64,000 bases of DNA from Otis tarda (GCA_026413225.1 CM048552.1:200459553-200523552), one strand, 5' to 3'; numbered from the stretch's first letter, positions 1-13,314 are shown. Notes: a model not told the origin generated them from the sequence alone. Program-made: numbers and translations.

Positions 1-854
1 GCTGGGTGTCATGTCCCCAATATCATATCAATGGGGATGGTTTCAAAAGGTATGTTCCAACTATTAGGGACAGATCATTTGTTTAACATCAAAGCACTCT
101 GAGCGAGTTAGTCTAACTGATAAAATATAAAGGTGGTAATAATGCATCCCCTATACTACCACGGATCTAATCACAAATTTTTCCTTTAAGATTAGTCTTC
201 CCTCAGTAAAAACATTCTTAAAATGAAAACATCTAAAAATGTTTCCATACTAATGATCTTGATTAAAGTATGAAATGAATCATCCTAAGGATCTTGGTAA
301 GCAGTAGGTGTTTTTCCTTTGCAAAAAGAAGAGTTTTTGCAAAACAACAAGTTCAAATTTAAGTAAAATATTTCAGTTCTGTGGACGTTTCAATTAATTT
401 ATCTCAGAATATAATTGTGTTGATAATTTTAACATCCTAGAATTTTATTTCATTGTGTGTCACAGAACAGATATTGACATCATATAACTTCCTGTGAAAA
501 AGAATTTTCTTTGTACGTTACCTCTTTTTACACAGAAAAAGAATAAGTTATTTGACTAACTCTCATTGCAACTCTCATTGGCTTCTAAGCCAAACATCAC
601 CATAATAAACAGGATAACGTAAACACTGGTTTCACTATGTTCTGTTTCATGCAAATTCAGTAGCAGAGACAGACGAGTAAAATAAATACAGAAAAAAATC
701 TCAGTAGATAAAAATCAGAAGCATCTTACTCCACAGTGACAAGATACTGTTAGTGAATAATGATGGAACAAGTTTTACTCTGAAATGGACTCTCCATGCA
801 TTTTCTGTCTCCTGGACTCATGGTGAAAACATGCAGCACATTCAAGCTATCAAC

Positions 855-921
855 TTTTTTTTTTTTTTTCTGGGAAGAGTGTTCAATGGTCCTTATGATA
901 AATAGTAAAAAAAAAAAAAAA
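855..921. repeat. paired T15 and A15 homopolymer tracts
   Basis: A run of 15 T (855-869) is followed 37 bases later by a run of 15 A (907-921). The tracts are complementary and could pair. No SINE or LINE body was recognised on either side, so they are listed as simple repeats. Confidence 0.8.
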
Positions 922-2016
922 GAGAGAAGAAGAAGAGGAGTGACATATATGGAGCTTTCCTCTGATTATATGCTGAAAAGAAACCTCAGAAAAGTGAACA
1001 TCACCTTCCTGTACTGAAGATTTCTGAAAGATGTCCATTTAAGTAACTCCTTTGTGTCTCACAAAGCATATATAAGGAGTACACAGACTAGAAAAGGGTC
1101 TCGGTGCTATTCTAGAGATCTTGGGAGATTTCATATTTTGGGGCCCGGCCTTTGCCTTTTCCCATGACAGTCATACAGATGTTTCTTCTTGCAGAGCCTC
1201 CTACAGGCATCTGAAGGAGAAGGGGTCATCTGAACAATTAAGGCTCCTGTCAAATTCATTAGGTCTGGATTGGCACTCACCTTTCTCAGAAGGACAGTCC
1301 AAATTCCACATTCACTTTCTTTCTGTCTCGGAAGCCACTCTTCCACTTCTTCAGCCTCCCACACACAATTTTTGTATCCAGTTTAAATATCTGCCAAGTC
1401 CAGGAGTTGAAAAGAAAAGCACATTATAGACATACTATAATGGGTGTAGTATTACTCCATAATTTGTTTCCATTTATGCCCTCCTGATCCATTGCTCCAC
1501 ATGATCACGCGATGATCAGCTCAGTATAAACAACACTATGAGTTGCAAAATGATGGAGAGTTTGTGCCTCTTCATTCAGTTATCAGATTAGTAACATTTT
1601 TATCCTCAGGGAGGAAGGTTACGAAGGTCTGCAAAGGAGAAACCTCTGAGGCTGAACAAGATATAGCTCATGGGAGCACACTGAGACTCTACTATGGTTA
1701 CTTGAATTTCAGTAGAGCATATCATGCAAATACTATCAGGTGATCATATAAGGATCATGTATGCCCTAGCCCTGAAGTAAGTGTTGCCTCTGCTTACTGC
1801 GGTCTCTTGCTGCAGCCTCTTGGTAATGAAAAGGGCCTCCACTCCACTGCTTGCCCCCATGGAAGTTAAACAACACTTCCCTCCATTTCAGGTTGGGACT
1901 GTTTTCTTACGACAATGGAACAAATAATTTCTTCTCATAACAGTCATGACTCATTTAGGATTCTGGAAACTGTAGATCACAGAATTGCTACTGCACCTTG
2001 TTTCTTCACCTAATGA

Positions 2017-2031
2017 TTTTTTTTTTTTTTT
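2017..2031. repeat. T15 homopolymer
   Basis: Fifteen T followed by CTGGGAA. The same seven bases follow the T15 tract at 855-869. Confidence 0.8.
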
Positions 2032-3639
2032 CTGGGAAAAGGGCCAAGAGTTTCACAATGATGAAAGAATTATCAACTTTTTTGGCAGGTTTCAGCTCTG
2101 CCTCCAGGAAAACACCTTGCCTTGGACTGTTTTGACCATTATGATAACAGAAAGCAGACAGAGGTATTTCCTTTTCTCTCAACAGTCAAAAGAATTTGGG
2201 GAAAAAAAGAAAAAGGGAAAGCCAACATCATTCTTACAAGATAAAAGAAGGCAGCCCAAAATGGCCAGCAACTTAGTCTATACCACCCACTGCTCTTGTG
2301 AATGGTGTGCTAAGTTGCTATCTGATGTCCTTCTCTCTCTTTTGCAAACCCCCCAGTGTCAGAGCTCACAAAGGAAAGAACCTGAAAAGATCACCCTAAC
2401 AAGTCCTGAAAAAAGGGTCTTGCTGAAGCTGCCTCTTGTGCCACTTGAACAGTTAGTGGTTAATGTGCAGTGACAGGATGTTTGGGGATTAGGAATGTGA
2501 TTTGAGACAGTGGCATGATTACTAAGCAGTAAAATGAGTTGATATGAGGCTAAGGGACCCAGAAGTCACTGGCATATGGAGGGAAAAGGAGAAGCTGGAA
2601 GCTGTGCACCTTGAGGCACCTACCTACTGTGACAAGGGACAGCATGTCCTTTTTCATTTGCAATAGACAGTGACAGCTAAGCACTACATACACACCAAGT
2701 ACAAAATGGAGAGGAAAAAGCAGTCAAGGAAATTAAAAAATAAAGAGAACAAAATTATAATACTTTTTCTTTTCCTGAAAATATCTCTTAATTTTCATGA
2801 GAATTTCTGGATGTAGAGTTTTATGGACTCAGGAGAAAAGCTTTTGAATGTCCACATGACTTTTTCTGAACTGGTTTCCACACCCAGTTTGAGAATGAGG
2901 AGACTGAGATATCATATTCCAGACAAATCTAATAGTGCATCTGCAGAGTACGTGACAAGATAATGACTAAACAAATGAGGTACATTGAATGTTATAGCTA
3001 GCTGAGGAGGATGGATTGTGTGAGATTCATCAACCTCTGCCTTTGTACAAGTACAACGCTTATAATGCATGGCTTGCATCTGCACGTGCCATTTGGACCT
3101 TTGGCCTTCAGATGTCACTGCTTATGCATCAGCCATAAACAAGGAGGAAAAATACTGTAGTGTGGGAAAAATTACAAAACAGCATCTGCTGGTCAGAGGA
3201 GCTAGACAGAGTGATTTCAAGGTGATTTTCCCTTAATTTTATTCCATTTACTTTTTTATTAATGAGTTCTGGGCAAGCAATTGCTGAGCTTTTGGGTTTG
3301 GGTTTATTTTTGGAGTGAAGGCTGAAGATGGCTTCCAGTTCATTCTCTCCTGATTAATGAGGAGATATATTTGAATTTAATTGCAATCTCTGCCCCTTCC
3401 CACTGTTTTTATTAAGACTGAAACAACCACAGGCAATGCTTTGCCAATATACCCCACATCTTCCAGCAGCCACTCAATGTGAGAAAGGATATCCTCTAAG
3501 AAAGTTTTCTTGTGGTCATTCTGCTGTATGTAAACAGGTCAGCAAAGAGGAACAGATGCATTTTATCACTCTGCTTCTTTATGCTGGGGCTTAACATCCA
3601 GGGACATCTTCAAACAGATCAGGTTGCTCAGATTCCCAA

Positions 3640-5800
3640 TCAACCTGACCTTGAATGTTTCAAGGAATGGGGCAACTACCATCTCTCTGGACAACCTATG
3701 CCAATGCTTCACCACCATCATTGTAAAAAAAAAAAATTTCCTTATTTCTAGTCTAAATCTAGCCTCTTTTCGTTTAAAATCATTACTCCTTGACCTATTG
3801 CTACAGGCCTTGCTAAAAAGTCTGTCCCCATCTTTCTTATAAGTCCCCTTTAAGTACTGAAAGGCCACAATACGGTTCTCTTCTCCAGTCTGAACAACAA
3901 CAACTGTCTCAGCTTTTCTTCATAGAAGAGCTGTTCTATTCCTCTGACCATTTTTATAGTTCTCCTCTGGATCTGCTCCAAAAGGTCCACGTCCTTCCTA
4001 TACCAGGGACTCCAGAGCTGGAAGCAGTACTCCAGGTGGGGTCTCAGGAGAGTGGGATAGAGGGGAAGAATCACCTCCCTTGACCTGCTGGCCACAGTTT
4101 TTTTGATGCAGCCCAGGATGTGGTTGGCTTTGTGGGCTGCAAGCGCACATTGACAGCTCATGTCCAGCTTTTTATCCACCGGTACTTCCAAGTCCTTCTC
4201 CTTAGGGCTACTCTCAATCCCTTAATCCCCCAGTCTGTATTGATACTGGGAGTTGCCCTGACCTATGTGCAGGACCTTGTATTTGACCTTGTTAAACCTC
4301 ATGAGGTTTACATGGGCCCACTTCTTGACCCCATAAACTTATGTATATTCAGGTTCCTCAGATGGTCACAAACCTGATCTTCTCTTATAGTGGAAAGGAC
4401 TTTGCTCTCCTAGTCCTCATCTTGTGGTTCATCTTCAGGTGTGAGAAGAGAGATTGTCAATGAAGACTGAGGCAAAAAGTCATTCAGTACCTCAGCCTTC
4501 TCGTCTGTTGTCACCAGTTTGCCAGTCTTGTTCATCAAGGTGGGGGTACACTTTCTTTGACCTTCCTTTTCTGAGTAATATACCTATAGAAGCCCATCTT
4601 ATTATCCTTTGCATCCTTTGCCAAGCTCAGCTCTAGACACACCTTGGCCTTCCTGACCCCATCCCTACACAACTGTGCCGGGATACTTGTTCCTGCTTCC
4701 ACTGCCTGTGCATTTCCTTCTTGCCCTTTAGTTTGACCAGCAGATCTCCACTCATCCATGCCAGTTGCTTGCCTTCCTTTCCTCATTTCTTACATGTGGG
4801 ATTTCAGAGCTCTTGTGCTCTGTGGAAAGCATCCTTAAAGATCTGCCAGCTCTGTTCTGCTCCCTTGTCCCTGAGGGCAGTCTCCCAGAGGATCCTACTG
4901 ACTAACTCCTTGAAGAGTTAGAAGTTTGCTTTCCTAAAATTCAGAGTCCCGACTTTACTCTTTATCTGTTCCACATCCTTCAGGACTGCAAACTCCAGCA
5001 GTGCATGATCACTGCATCTGAGGCTGCCTCCAGTCTTGCTGTCACTGATTAGCCCACTTGCATTGGTGACTGTCAGGTCCAGTATTGCATCTCATTTGGC
5101 AGGGCTGTCTATTACATACTCCATCCCTGGAAGTGTTCAAAGCTAGGTTGGATGGGACTTTGAGTGACCTGGTCTAGTGGAAAGTGTCCCTGTCCATGGC
5201 AGGTGGCTTGGAACTAAATGATCCTTAAGGTCCCTTCCAACCCAAACTATTATGATTCTATGAGTCTGTGATTAAGAAGTTATCCTCAATGCATTCTAGG
5301 AGTCTCCTGGATTGCCTACAGGTTGCCATGCTGCTTTTGCAGTTGATTTCAGTTCCCCAAGCAGGATGAGAGCCTGTGACTGTGATGCCTCCTCTGATGC
5401 CTGCCTCTAGCTGAAGTAAGAAAGCTTCATCAATAGGCTCCCCTTGATCGAGTTGCCTGTAGTAGACATCAATTACAAGGTTCCCTTTGTTGCCTTGCTC
5501 TCCAATTTTTACCTATAAGCTTTCAGCCTGCTAATGACTATTCTTCAGATACAAGTCTTCCCACTCTATCCATTTCTTGGTGTAAAGGACAACCCCTCCA
5601 TCCCTCCTTCCTTGCCTGTCTCTTCTGAACAGCCTGTAGCCATCAATAGCTGCACTCCACTCCTGTGATTTACCCCACTAAGTTTCAGTAATGGCAGCTA
5701 GGTCATAGTTTTCTAGCATTGTAGTGGCTTCCAGCTTCCTCCTGTTTATTGCCCATGCTGCGTGCATTGGTGTAGAGACACGTCAGCTGGGCTATCAGCC
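3640..5800 (-). pseudogene. CR1 ORF2 remnant: endonuclease + linker + C-terminal block, RT core deleted
   Basis: In its intact form ORF2 encodes an APE-type endonuclease joined to a reverse transcriptase that nicks the target and copies CR1 RNA there. Reading the minus strand from 5.8 kb gives the N-terminal endonuclease motif YTNARSMGNK, then ITET and GYRLFRRDRQGRR, and later the catalytic motif SDH (about 5.0 kb). The GDFN-type motif expected between them is corrupted. The linker follows (near 4535-4786, with RKAKVCLELSLAKDAKDNK). At about 4327 the frame passes from HKFMG, just before the RT domain, directly to the segment following the catalytic FADD box. Compared with copy 3, about 725 bases including FADD are lost. 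The C-terminal block (3850-4191, with HLEYC and LWSPW) is then readable. Stops and frameshifts are frequent, so no protein is possible. Confidence 0.9.
5120..5273 (+). mobile_element. nested CR1 3' tail (copy 1b)
   Basis: A short 5'-truncated CR1 3' end in the opposite orientation to the element around it. It runs from the segment encoding the ORF2 C-terminus (ccatccctggaagtgttcaa) through the 3' UTR (ggtcccttccaaccca) to a degraded ATTCTATGA tail at about 5250-5265. Both flanks are the endonuclease-linker region of copy 1, so this piece inserted later. Confidence 0.92.
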
Positions 5801-8800
5801 ATGCTTCTTAGCACGTGTCACCTTAGTAGCATGTAACTGGGCTGTAGCTTCTCTCCCCTTGAAGTTATAGTGATCAAAAAGCAGTTTAAGATTTCTGAAT
5901 TAATTTAATCTTTCTGCAAAACCTCAGGAATCAAAACCAATGATATTATTTTTTCTATTACCCACATAACAAATGTTATAGACTGATGGATGATGTCATT
6001 TTAATCTGTTCTGAATATTCTTCAGCATATTCCTACTTTTATGTCCATGGATCTGGATTTTACTAGATTAGGCTGGGGGTTTTCTTTATGAAACTATTCC
6101 TGTTAGAAAGTTGTGATTGTAGCTTAACTTAGAATTGTAGAATTAGAAAAGGCTGCAAGAACTCAAGCAAAAGATACTTTCACAGTGAACTCTAGAGAAA
6201 CAGTGTTTAAACCAAACACTTACCTGAGCTATTGTAAAAAGGAGACAGACAAGGCACAGGTGGAAATCAAATAAAAGTGACTTGTATTTAAGTATTTTTT
6301 TTTGCTCCATGGAGTAACTTTTATTGATACTACAGTGAAATTACCCCTTCTTTAGTAACATACCTGTCTAGAATATCTGGTACTGGGTATTTGTTTATTG
6401 GGTCAGACATGGTCACTAGCAGTACTGAGTTTCTGAAATCTGACTTCTTTGTATTATAGTTGAGCTTTCATTCAGAAACGCAGAAAAGTCCTTATATCAC
6501 ATTTTCTTTGTGTTCTGTCTGTGATAAAACTTCATTACAGCTGTGATACAAAATACACTTGCCTTTACATAATTGCAGTGGTGGCAGCCTCTATAGCATA
6601 AAATACATCCTACTAATGAGAAATCTACCAACTCAATATCTTCATCTGGTTTTTCATTTCCTTGGAGAGATAAGGAAGCTCTTTGTGCACTTGGCAGTGC
6701 ATGTGGCTAATCTTGTTTTCTATCTGAATTGGTAATTATTGTTAGAAGCATTTTTGGAGAATGAGATACTTTTAGCCAGTAGACAGGCTTGGCGATATCT
6801 TTAAGGAGCATACAGTTTTTTCAGCATTCAGAAGGTGAAAACATGCTCTTACCACTTCTTATTCTACATCTTTGTCCAGCATTGCAGTTCAGTTATTTTT
6901 CCCCCTTGTTCACTAGCATGCCATGAAGGTAATTTTTATCTACAGGAATGCTACCACTGCTCTTTGTGGCTCGGATAAAACTGAGAGTTCTGCTTTATTT
7001 ATTTATTTATTTTTCTTGAGGTACTTACAGTATGGATGCTCCAAGCAATTTGATGTGATGTGGTGGCTCCATTCCATAGAAAAGCTCTTCTCATCTACTG
7101 ATAACAGTGAAAACATTCTCAGGGAGCTAACTCTCCCTTACAGTGGTCTCATTCTGTAGGAGATGGAGGATCTTTAAATTATTATAGTTGTATTTTTCTA
7201 TTTCATTTGCTAGATCATATCCCAGGCTACCAGGTCAACAGATTTTATCTGTCATTTTAAGATTCCCCTTTTAATTCTTATTTGCTTCCTACGAGCTGAT
7301 GTCCATTCAGAAATCTCAGTATTGTTTCATGAGGTAAATCTGTAGTGTTGTAGATTTACATTTTGTGTCAATAACAAATTATTTGTCCTGTTCATTTTCT
7401 GCCAGTTATCAAAAATATAGATGTTTGTCAGTTGAAGACACTTTGATTCCTGTCCCTTTTTGTTTGCTTCTGCATAACGTCACAGCAATTAATATTGTTT
7501 GTATTTGGGATTCATTTTTTTTTGCTAGCAGCTGGCTTTAGGCGATGTTTTAAGAGATGTATGCCAAAATTATGTACAAAATCTAGCAGAGATCACTATT
7601 AGCATGTTGTATTTTAGAACATTTGGAATATTTGTAGACATGTGTGGATATACTGCTATTACATTGATTTTTTTTATAGTCTCAAAAGCCAAGAATGTTA
7701 CCACAGAACCATATGTTTCTAAGTCAGTAGTTTACTGTATTCTCATGCAGTGAGGCAGAATATCTTTACTGGGCTTAATTTCTGTTACATCTTTACAGCA
7801 CTTCTGATAACTTTGGGGTAATAATCCAAAACCTGATTTTCAGGTTAATTTTTGTTTGTATTATGTGTTTTCAGGGTTTCTATTTATAGTGTCTTGGACT
7901 TGAGAATGTTTTTATTGTTGTTGTTCTGTGTTTCATTTAGGCATTCTGCATCAAGTAAAACAGGTTTGAACCGGAGCAAGAACCCGAGGCATTAAGGTTA
8001 TGATTATACTAGTAAATTAAGCAGAATCAAGGCACAGGTCTAAGCATACAGTTGTCCGTACTGTTCAACTGTTAGCACAATTCCTGACACAGTTTTAGCC
8101 TTTGACAAATGGCAGTGTCTCAGCTAAATGCCCAGAATTGGTTCAGGAGCTAGCACAGGCACAAGATTGCTCCCCATAAGTAATATGGACAAATTCACCG
8201 TCTGGAGCTTAGCTTGGGCCCTAACCCTCTTTGGTTCACCAGTGCAGACATAAATGAAGTGTTGAAGAAGACTCAGTAGCAAGATGACACACTGGTGGAA
8301 CAGGAGATGGGGTTTCTATGGAAGCAGTCTTGACCAAACTTTGTTTCTGTATCTCCAGCCCAGTAAAGATAAGTATAGTGTAATTTTCGAGGATAATGTA
8401 TTGATCAAGTCAGTTTGTTGAAATGAATAGATCTATACAGAAGTTGGACTACTAGGATTTATTCATAGTTAATCCTTTACTTCAGTAATTTCTTTGTATG
8501 TCTCAAGTATATTCTCCTCTACTCATTTTATGCCAGTGCATCCCACCTGGATCTTAGCTTTAAGGACTGACTATCCTGATAAGGCAACTTTAGGGAAGAA
8601 ACAACATCAGAGACAGAATATATAAAGAAGGTGGAACAGTAAACACTACCAGTTTAATAACTTTCAGGGAGGGATTAATCTCAAACTAGTCAATGAAAAA
8701 GATATATATATACTTCAATATTTGAGCCAAGGAACTTGCACTGTCTTTGCACGATACATGAAGAGATACTTTCTGTGACATTTGGGGTGGGACATGTAAC

Positions 8801-10300
8801 TGAATAAACAAACTCCTTAAATACAACTTACTTTTGAACTTCTTTTATATTCCCTGGTTGCAGTTAGATATTAATTTAAAAATAATTGCATTTACAAGAG
8901 ACTGTGACATTTCAATTCAGTGCAGTCAGGCAATGATCATCAAAGGAATTTAAAGTCAGCAGGGATCAGGTGGGTTCATTTGGTTTAATGGGTTATTTGG
9001 ATCTGTTTCTCCACTATGTGTTCTTCTGAGGAGCTTTCCAGATGGAATGAGTGAGGGAATATCTTGATTTATGCTTAATTATTCTTTTGTGTGATTTTTC
9101 TATGATAGTAGAAAGAATTTGTACTATACATTGTGTTGGTGAGGATTTTCTGAGATTTATTACTCTGTTTTGTAGAAGTCTTTATTATTTTTGTTTTTCT
9201 TGGAAGCGTTTTTGGGGCGAACCTAATGATTCATAAATTTAATGAGGGCATTTAACATGTTTTCACAGAAAGAAATCATAGGTTAATAGAAAACAGGAGT
9301 CAATCCTCACTACACACTATCCATATTCATCCGGATAGTAACCTCTACAGGAAAAAAAAAAAAATGGATGAAAGAAAGTGTGGAGTACTGCATTTCACTT
9401 AATACACCTCATATCTTTGCTTTATATTTGTTCTCTTGATTTGCCTTTTTCCCTTAAGAAAAGTGATCAATGTAGAGTTCTTTGGGGATTAGTATGCCCT
9501 GAATCATCTCTAATTATTGGCTCATTTTGTGCTATTTCTTATTAAGCCAAAACATCTTGGTGTGTTTACAAAGCTGCCAGATTTTATATTGGATTTTTAT
9601 GGAACTCAGCATTTCCAGTCTTAGCCTAATTAACCCTTTTAAAAAAAAATAAAAAGTTGTTTTATTAATAGTTCCAGCTTGTCAAATACATGTTCTAACT
9701 CAAATATAATTTTAAAACGGGAGAAAGAAACTCAAGAAGAGAGCTGGGATGGATAGGCTGGAATGGGATATATTGTTTGGGGTTTTTTTTATCATAATGG
9801 TCTTTTTTTCTTTAACAAATTTAATTTAGGATTATCTGCTGTCATCCTAAGAATAACTTGCCATAATAAATAAGCAAGATGAAAGGTAGCCCCAGATATT
9901 TACCATTTATGCTAGCACTGTAATCTTCCTGGAACTTAGCAATAGATCCATCTGAGACAAGACTATATAAAAATAAATATAAATGAAAATGGGTGGTGGC
10001 AGGGGCAGGAGGTTGTGTTGGCTGAACTCCACTTTCAGTTGTGTGCCTGCCCTTCAGGAAATCTACAAAATGAGTATTTGTGGATTAGCAAGGTTATTTA
10101 ATTGGTCTCTATATCTACTTTCTTTATATTCTCAAGACTAGTATTTTTTTCATTAAAGGGAACTAGAAATCATACCCTGACTCAAAAATATTCCCTATTA
10201 TGAAACACCTCTGAGTTTGGGCACAGTCTTTGTACTATGTTAGGTGCTATTCATTTTCTTTTGTTCGTGGGCAGAGTGAAGAAGGGCCTTTGTAGTAGGA

Positions 10301-10326
10301 TTTTTTTTTTTTTTTTTTTTTTTTTT
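10301..10326. repeat. T26 homopolymer
   Basis: An uninterrupted run of 26 T, the longest homopolymer noticed in the window. No SINE body was recognised next to it. It is followed by CAGCCAG, so it superficially resembles a polypyrimidine tract plus acceptor. Confidence 0.9.
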
Positions 10327-11528
10327 CAGCCAGTACAAAGATTCTCAGCATGGAATATGTCAGAAAGAAGTGGTAGGAAGCTGTGATTTCTTTTCTGTCT
10401 CTCATACAAGAGGAAAGGTAAAATAGGAAGGAGATTTTTTGGAACTCATTCTGCCTGAATAATGTCCTCAAAGAGAGAGAGTTTAGGGCATTAGGAACCA
10501 GAGGTAAACAGGTCAGGATGAGCCACTGACCAGCCTAAGGTGTCCAATCTGTGGATGGGACTACAGTGAGACCCACCCCTAAGCTGCCACTGAGGAACCT
10601 TATGAGAGTTTAATGCTGATTGTGCGGAGGTTAGTCCTAGGGCTCACCTCCTCCTTGCACTGAGATGTGAGGCTCTCTGGAGATCGGCACTAGGTATGTG
10701 ATGCCATTACTGTGAGGAGAGTGGCACTTCTAATTTCAATTTTTCTGATAATTCAGGCACAAAAAGGTATCGCAAGGGAGGAATCTGTTTTGTCTCATAA
10801 ACTGACCATATGCCTGTTGCTGTAACAGCCTGTCAACCTCAGTCCTTCACACAGTGAGCTGCACAAACACAAAAGCCTGTTACTAGATTGCCAGTCTGAT
10901 GTTATTGAGCTTCATCCTTTTTGCCATCACAACACAATGCATTCTTTAGTGCTTAACACTCGTTTCATAAAGATTTACAGAGTTACTCCTGTTTCAAAAT
11001 TTTATTTGAAATAATTATTTAAAGTTGAATCCTCTACAGACTATTTTTGAGGAGAAAACAGAGTTTCATAAAGCAACCTCTACAAAGAGACTCTTCCACT
11101 TTTGTCTATTCTTTTATCCTTTGTAAATTCTCCGCCTTTTCAGTCTGTAAGAAAAATGCCTAGTACTTTTAGCTATCTTAAAAATGATTGTAACTGACAA
11201 TGAAGTAAGTTTTTAGAAAGACTTTTTAACAGGAATTAAAAGGATTTATGATTAAAAATACTTATCCTCTTTTTAAAAGTTCTGATTTTTCTCAAACCAT
11301 TTAAAAAAAGGGGTTTTTATCATCTGAGTAGTTTTGAAGTATAATCTACATTAAATGTATTAATGAAAATAAGTCAATAATAGATTCAGAAATGTTAGTC
11401 AAATATAGATATACACAAATGTACCTAAACTATTTTATTGTCTTTGTAGCTACTGGCAATATCTTTAGCTAAGATTGTCCAGTCTTTGTTGAATTTTAAT
11501 TTTTTTTGTGTTTACTTTTCTAGTCTGC

Positions 11529-11592
11529 TTTTTTTTTTTTTTTTTTTGCCAGAGGCTGATTTCCTTCTTTCTTTTTCCTTTTTTTTTTTTTT
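11529..11592. repeat. pyrimidine-rich tract with T19 and T14 runs
   Basis: T19 (11529-11547) and T14 (11579-11592) are separated by a CT-rich stretch. Lysine-rich open frames on the minus strand across it are translation of this repeat. Confidence 0.85.
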
Positions 11593-11856
11593 CTCTGACT
11601 GAAAGTTTTTGTAAAAATAATTGAGCCATTCCTTAGAATCAAAACTAGGAGTGACATTCTCATATAACTTTCCAGTGTCCCACTTTGTGGCTGAGCACAA
11701 GCAGGCAAAGGTCTCGGGCTTGACTGCTCAGTAACAAAATCAGATTTACTGTGGGAAGAATGAATACGAGTGACTCTTCCCTTTTGCCCTAGTTTCCACC
11801 AAAACAATTTCACTATCACTGTTTTTCATTGAAAAAAATAGGAAAAGCTCTCTTAT

Positions 11857-11879
11857 TGTTTTGTTTGTTTGTTTGTTTC
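11857..11879. repeat. (TTTG)n microsatellite
   Basis: About five TTTG units. A second short tract of the same kind lies at 13368-13388. Confidence 0.85.
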
Positions 11880-12698
11880 AAGGAATTAGCATTAACTGTA
11901 ACTGCTAGATCTAATTCATCTCCTTTCTTCTGCTTCCTGAGGGGGAAAGGGGAAGTTGTAGGCTTTTTTTTTTTCATCTGATTATAGTTTCCCTTCCTTT
12001 CTATAATTATATAAAGAGGAAAGTTTAGCCTCTGGGGTAGCATACCATAGGGACTACAAAATAGGTTAAATAAAACACTAGTTATATTCTTACCTCTGTC
12101 AGAATTAGACTTTAAGAAGGGGACAGGGAGTTGTTACACAGTTAGGAAGATTTGTCCTGGGATATTTACATTTGAAGTAACATGTCTGGGAGCTTTGTGG
12201 GGGACTACAGACTCTATTTGCTGATGCTTGTGGGATAATCTCAGTTTTGGCATACATCAGGAAGAAAGGGATACAAGAAGGTACTAACAACACCTAAGTT
12301 CAGTTCTCCTATTGCTGTGCAGGCCTTGGCGAGCTTTGTCAGTGAGCCTGATCCTTGGTCTCACCCCAGTGCCAGACCCTATGTGGGGGTCCCTCAGTGG
12401 TCACGTGAGATCTTACACCTTGATCCAGACATCCCTCATGACAAGGGATGAAGATGAACGCTTCTGCAAGATAGTTGTGTTGGAAAAAACACAAACATTC
12501 ATTATAGAACCAAAAAACTGAGGTTAAGTTTCCTGAGTGCTGTCAGCCTGTGGTAGCCCTCCACTGATCTCCTGCAAACATACTCAGGATAAACTTGGAA
12601 CTTGTGATTATGTAAAGTAGAATGAGAGAGATTAATTTCCCTAGGAAAAAAAATGATAAACTGCTGCACAGGGCACTCTGCTAGGTAGTCCGACACTT

Positions 12699-12768
12699 CC
12701 TCTGAATCAGCTGAACTTAGCCTTGATCTGAACCTCTGAATCAGCTGAACTTAGCCTTGATCTGAACC
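12699..12768. repeat. 34-bp exact tandem duplication
   Basis: The 34-base unit at 12699-12732 (beginning cctctgaatcagctgaactt) is repeated without mismatch at 12733-12766, plus two bases of a third unit. It is a direct repeat with no spacer. The absence of mismatches suggests recent slippage or duplication, possibly polymorphic. Confidence 0.95.
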
Positions 12769-13314
12769 AGGCGGCATAGGGATTACACCTGGAAACACTG
12801 CCTCCCAGAGAAGTTGCCTCACTGCTGCATTGTAGGGTTTCAGAGGTACTGCCACTATTGCTCCATAATTCTGTGAGTGATTCCTAGATTTTCTGTGGTT
12901 CCAAAATCAAAGCATCTTGGAAAAATATAAATTTAATGTATGATTTTATTTATTTATGGCTTATGTGCTTTAACAAGACCATAACCCTCAGCACCCTCTA
13001 GTAGGAATGACAAATGGAAAATATAGATCACCACCTTATCTCACCAGGCACTGCAACTGTGCAGGAGGGTTGGCTGCAAGCTACTGAGAGGGTTGGTTCT
13101 TTTATTCTATGACAAATAAATGAACAGAAGGTGGCAGTAACTAAAAGGAGTGCCAAAAGTAGGAAATTACGGAAGACCTGGGGAACAGGAAAGAAAGGGA
13201 AGTGACAAAAGAGAGACAGCATATTTTTATTACTATTATTTCACTTCCAAAGTAAATTCTAATTCACAGGTAGTTTGGGATCAAATAGAATTGCTTGTTT
13301 GAATACTCAGCTTA

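Larger units (their letters stand above)
1..3595. other. unique AT-rich non-coding DNA
   Basis: No gene or recognisable transposon is visible. Open frames here are short, and several run through homopolymers (F or K runs from T15 and A15 tracts). The longest, 1985-2473 (+), starts across a T15 tract and is low in complexity, so I regard it as chance. No splice-bounded exon or conserved protein motif was recognised. It could be intergenic or intronic. Confidence 0.6.
3596..5830 (-). mobile_element. CR1 LINE copy 1, old, internally deleted and split
   Basis: Antisense CR1. The 3' side is at low coordinates and the endonuclease side at 5.8 kb. It starts within the usual 3' region but lacks the terminal ATTCTATGA units, so the last ~50 bases of the element are missing. 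Three CR1 blocks are recognisable: the ORF2 C-terminal block (about 3640-4325), the endonuclease-RT linker (about 4330-5119) and the endonuclease (about 5274-5800). The RT core that should lie between the first two is absent. A sense CR1 tail sits at 5120-5273, and the host element resumes on its other side with the sequence expected to continue it. Many stops and shifts show great age. Confidence 0.93.

Noticed and set aside
1985..2473. 162-codon plus-strand frame
   Set aside because: It starts through a T15 tract and includes a Lys-rich low-complexity stretch, with no motif or exon context.
6130..6170. possible antisense CR1 tail (tagaattgtagaattagaaa)
   Set aside because: Only weak resemblance to the CR1 3' end, with no adjoining 3' UTR or ORF2 sequence.
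10301..10330. T26-CAG as a splice acceptor
   Set aside because: The run is a simple repeat and no open exon follows it.
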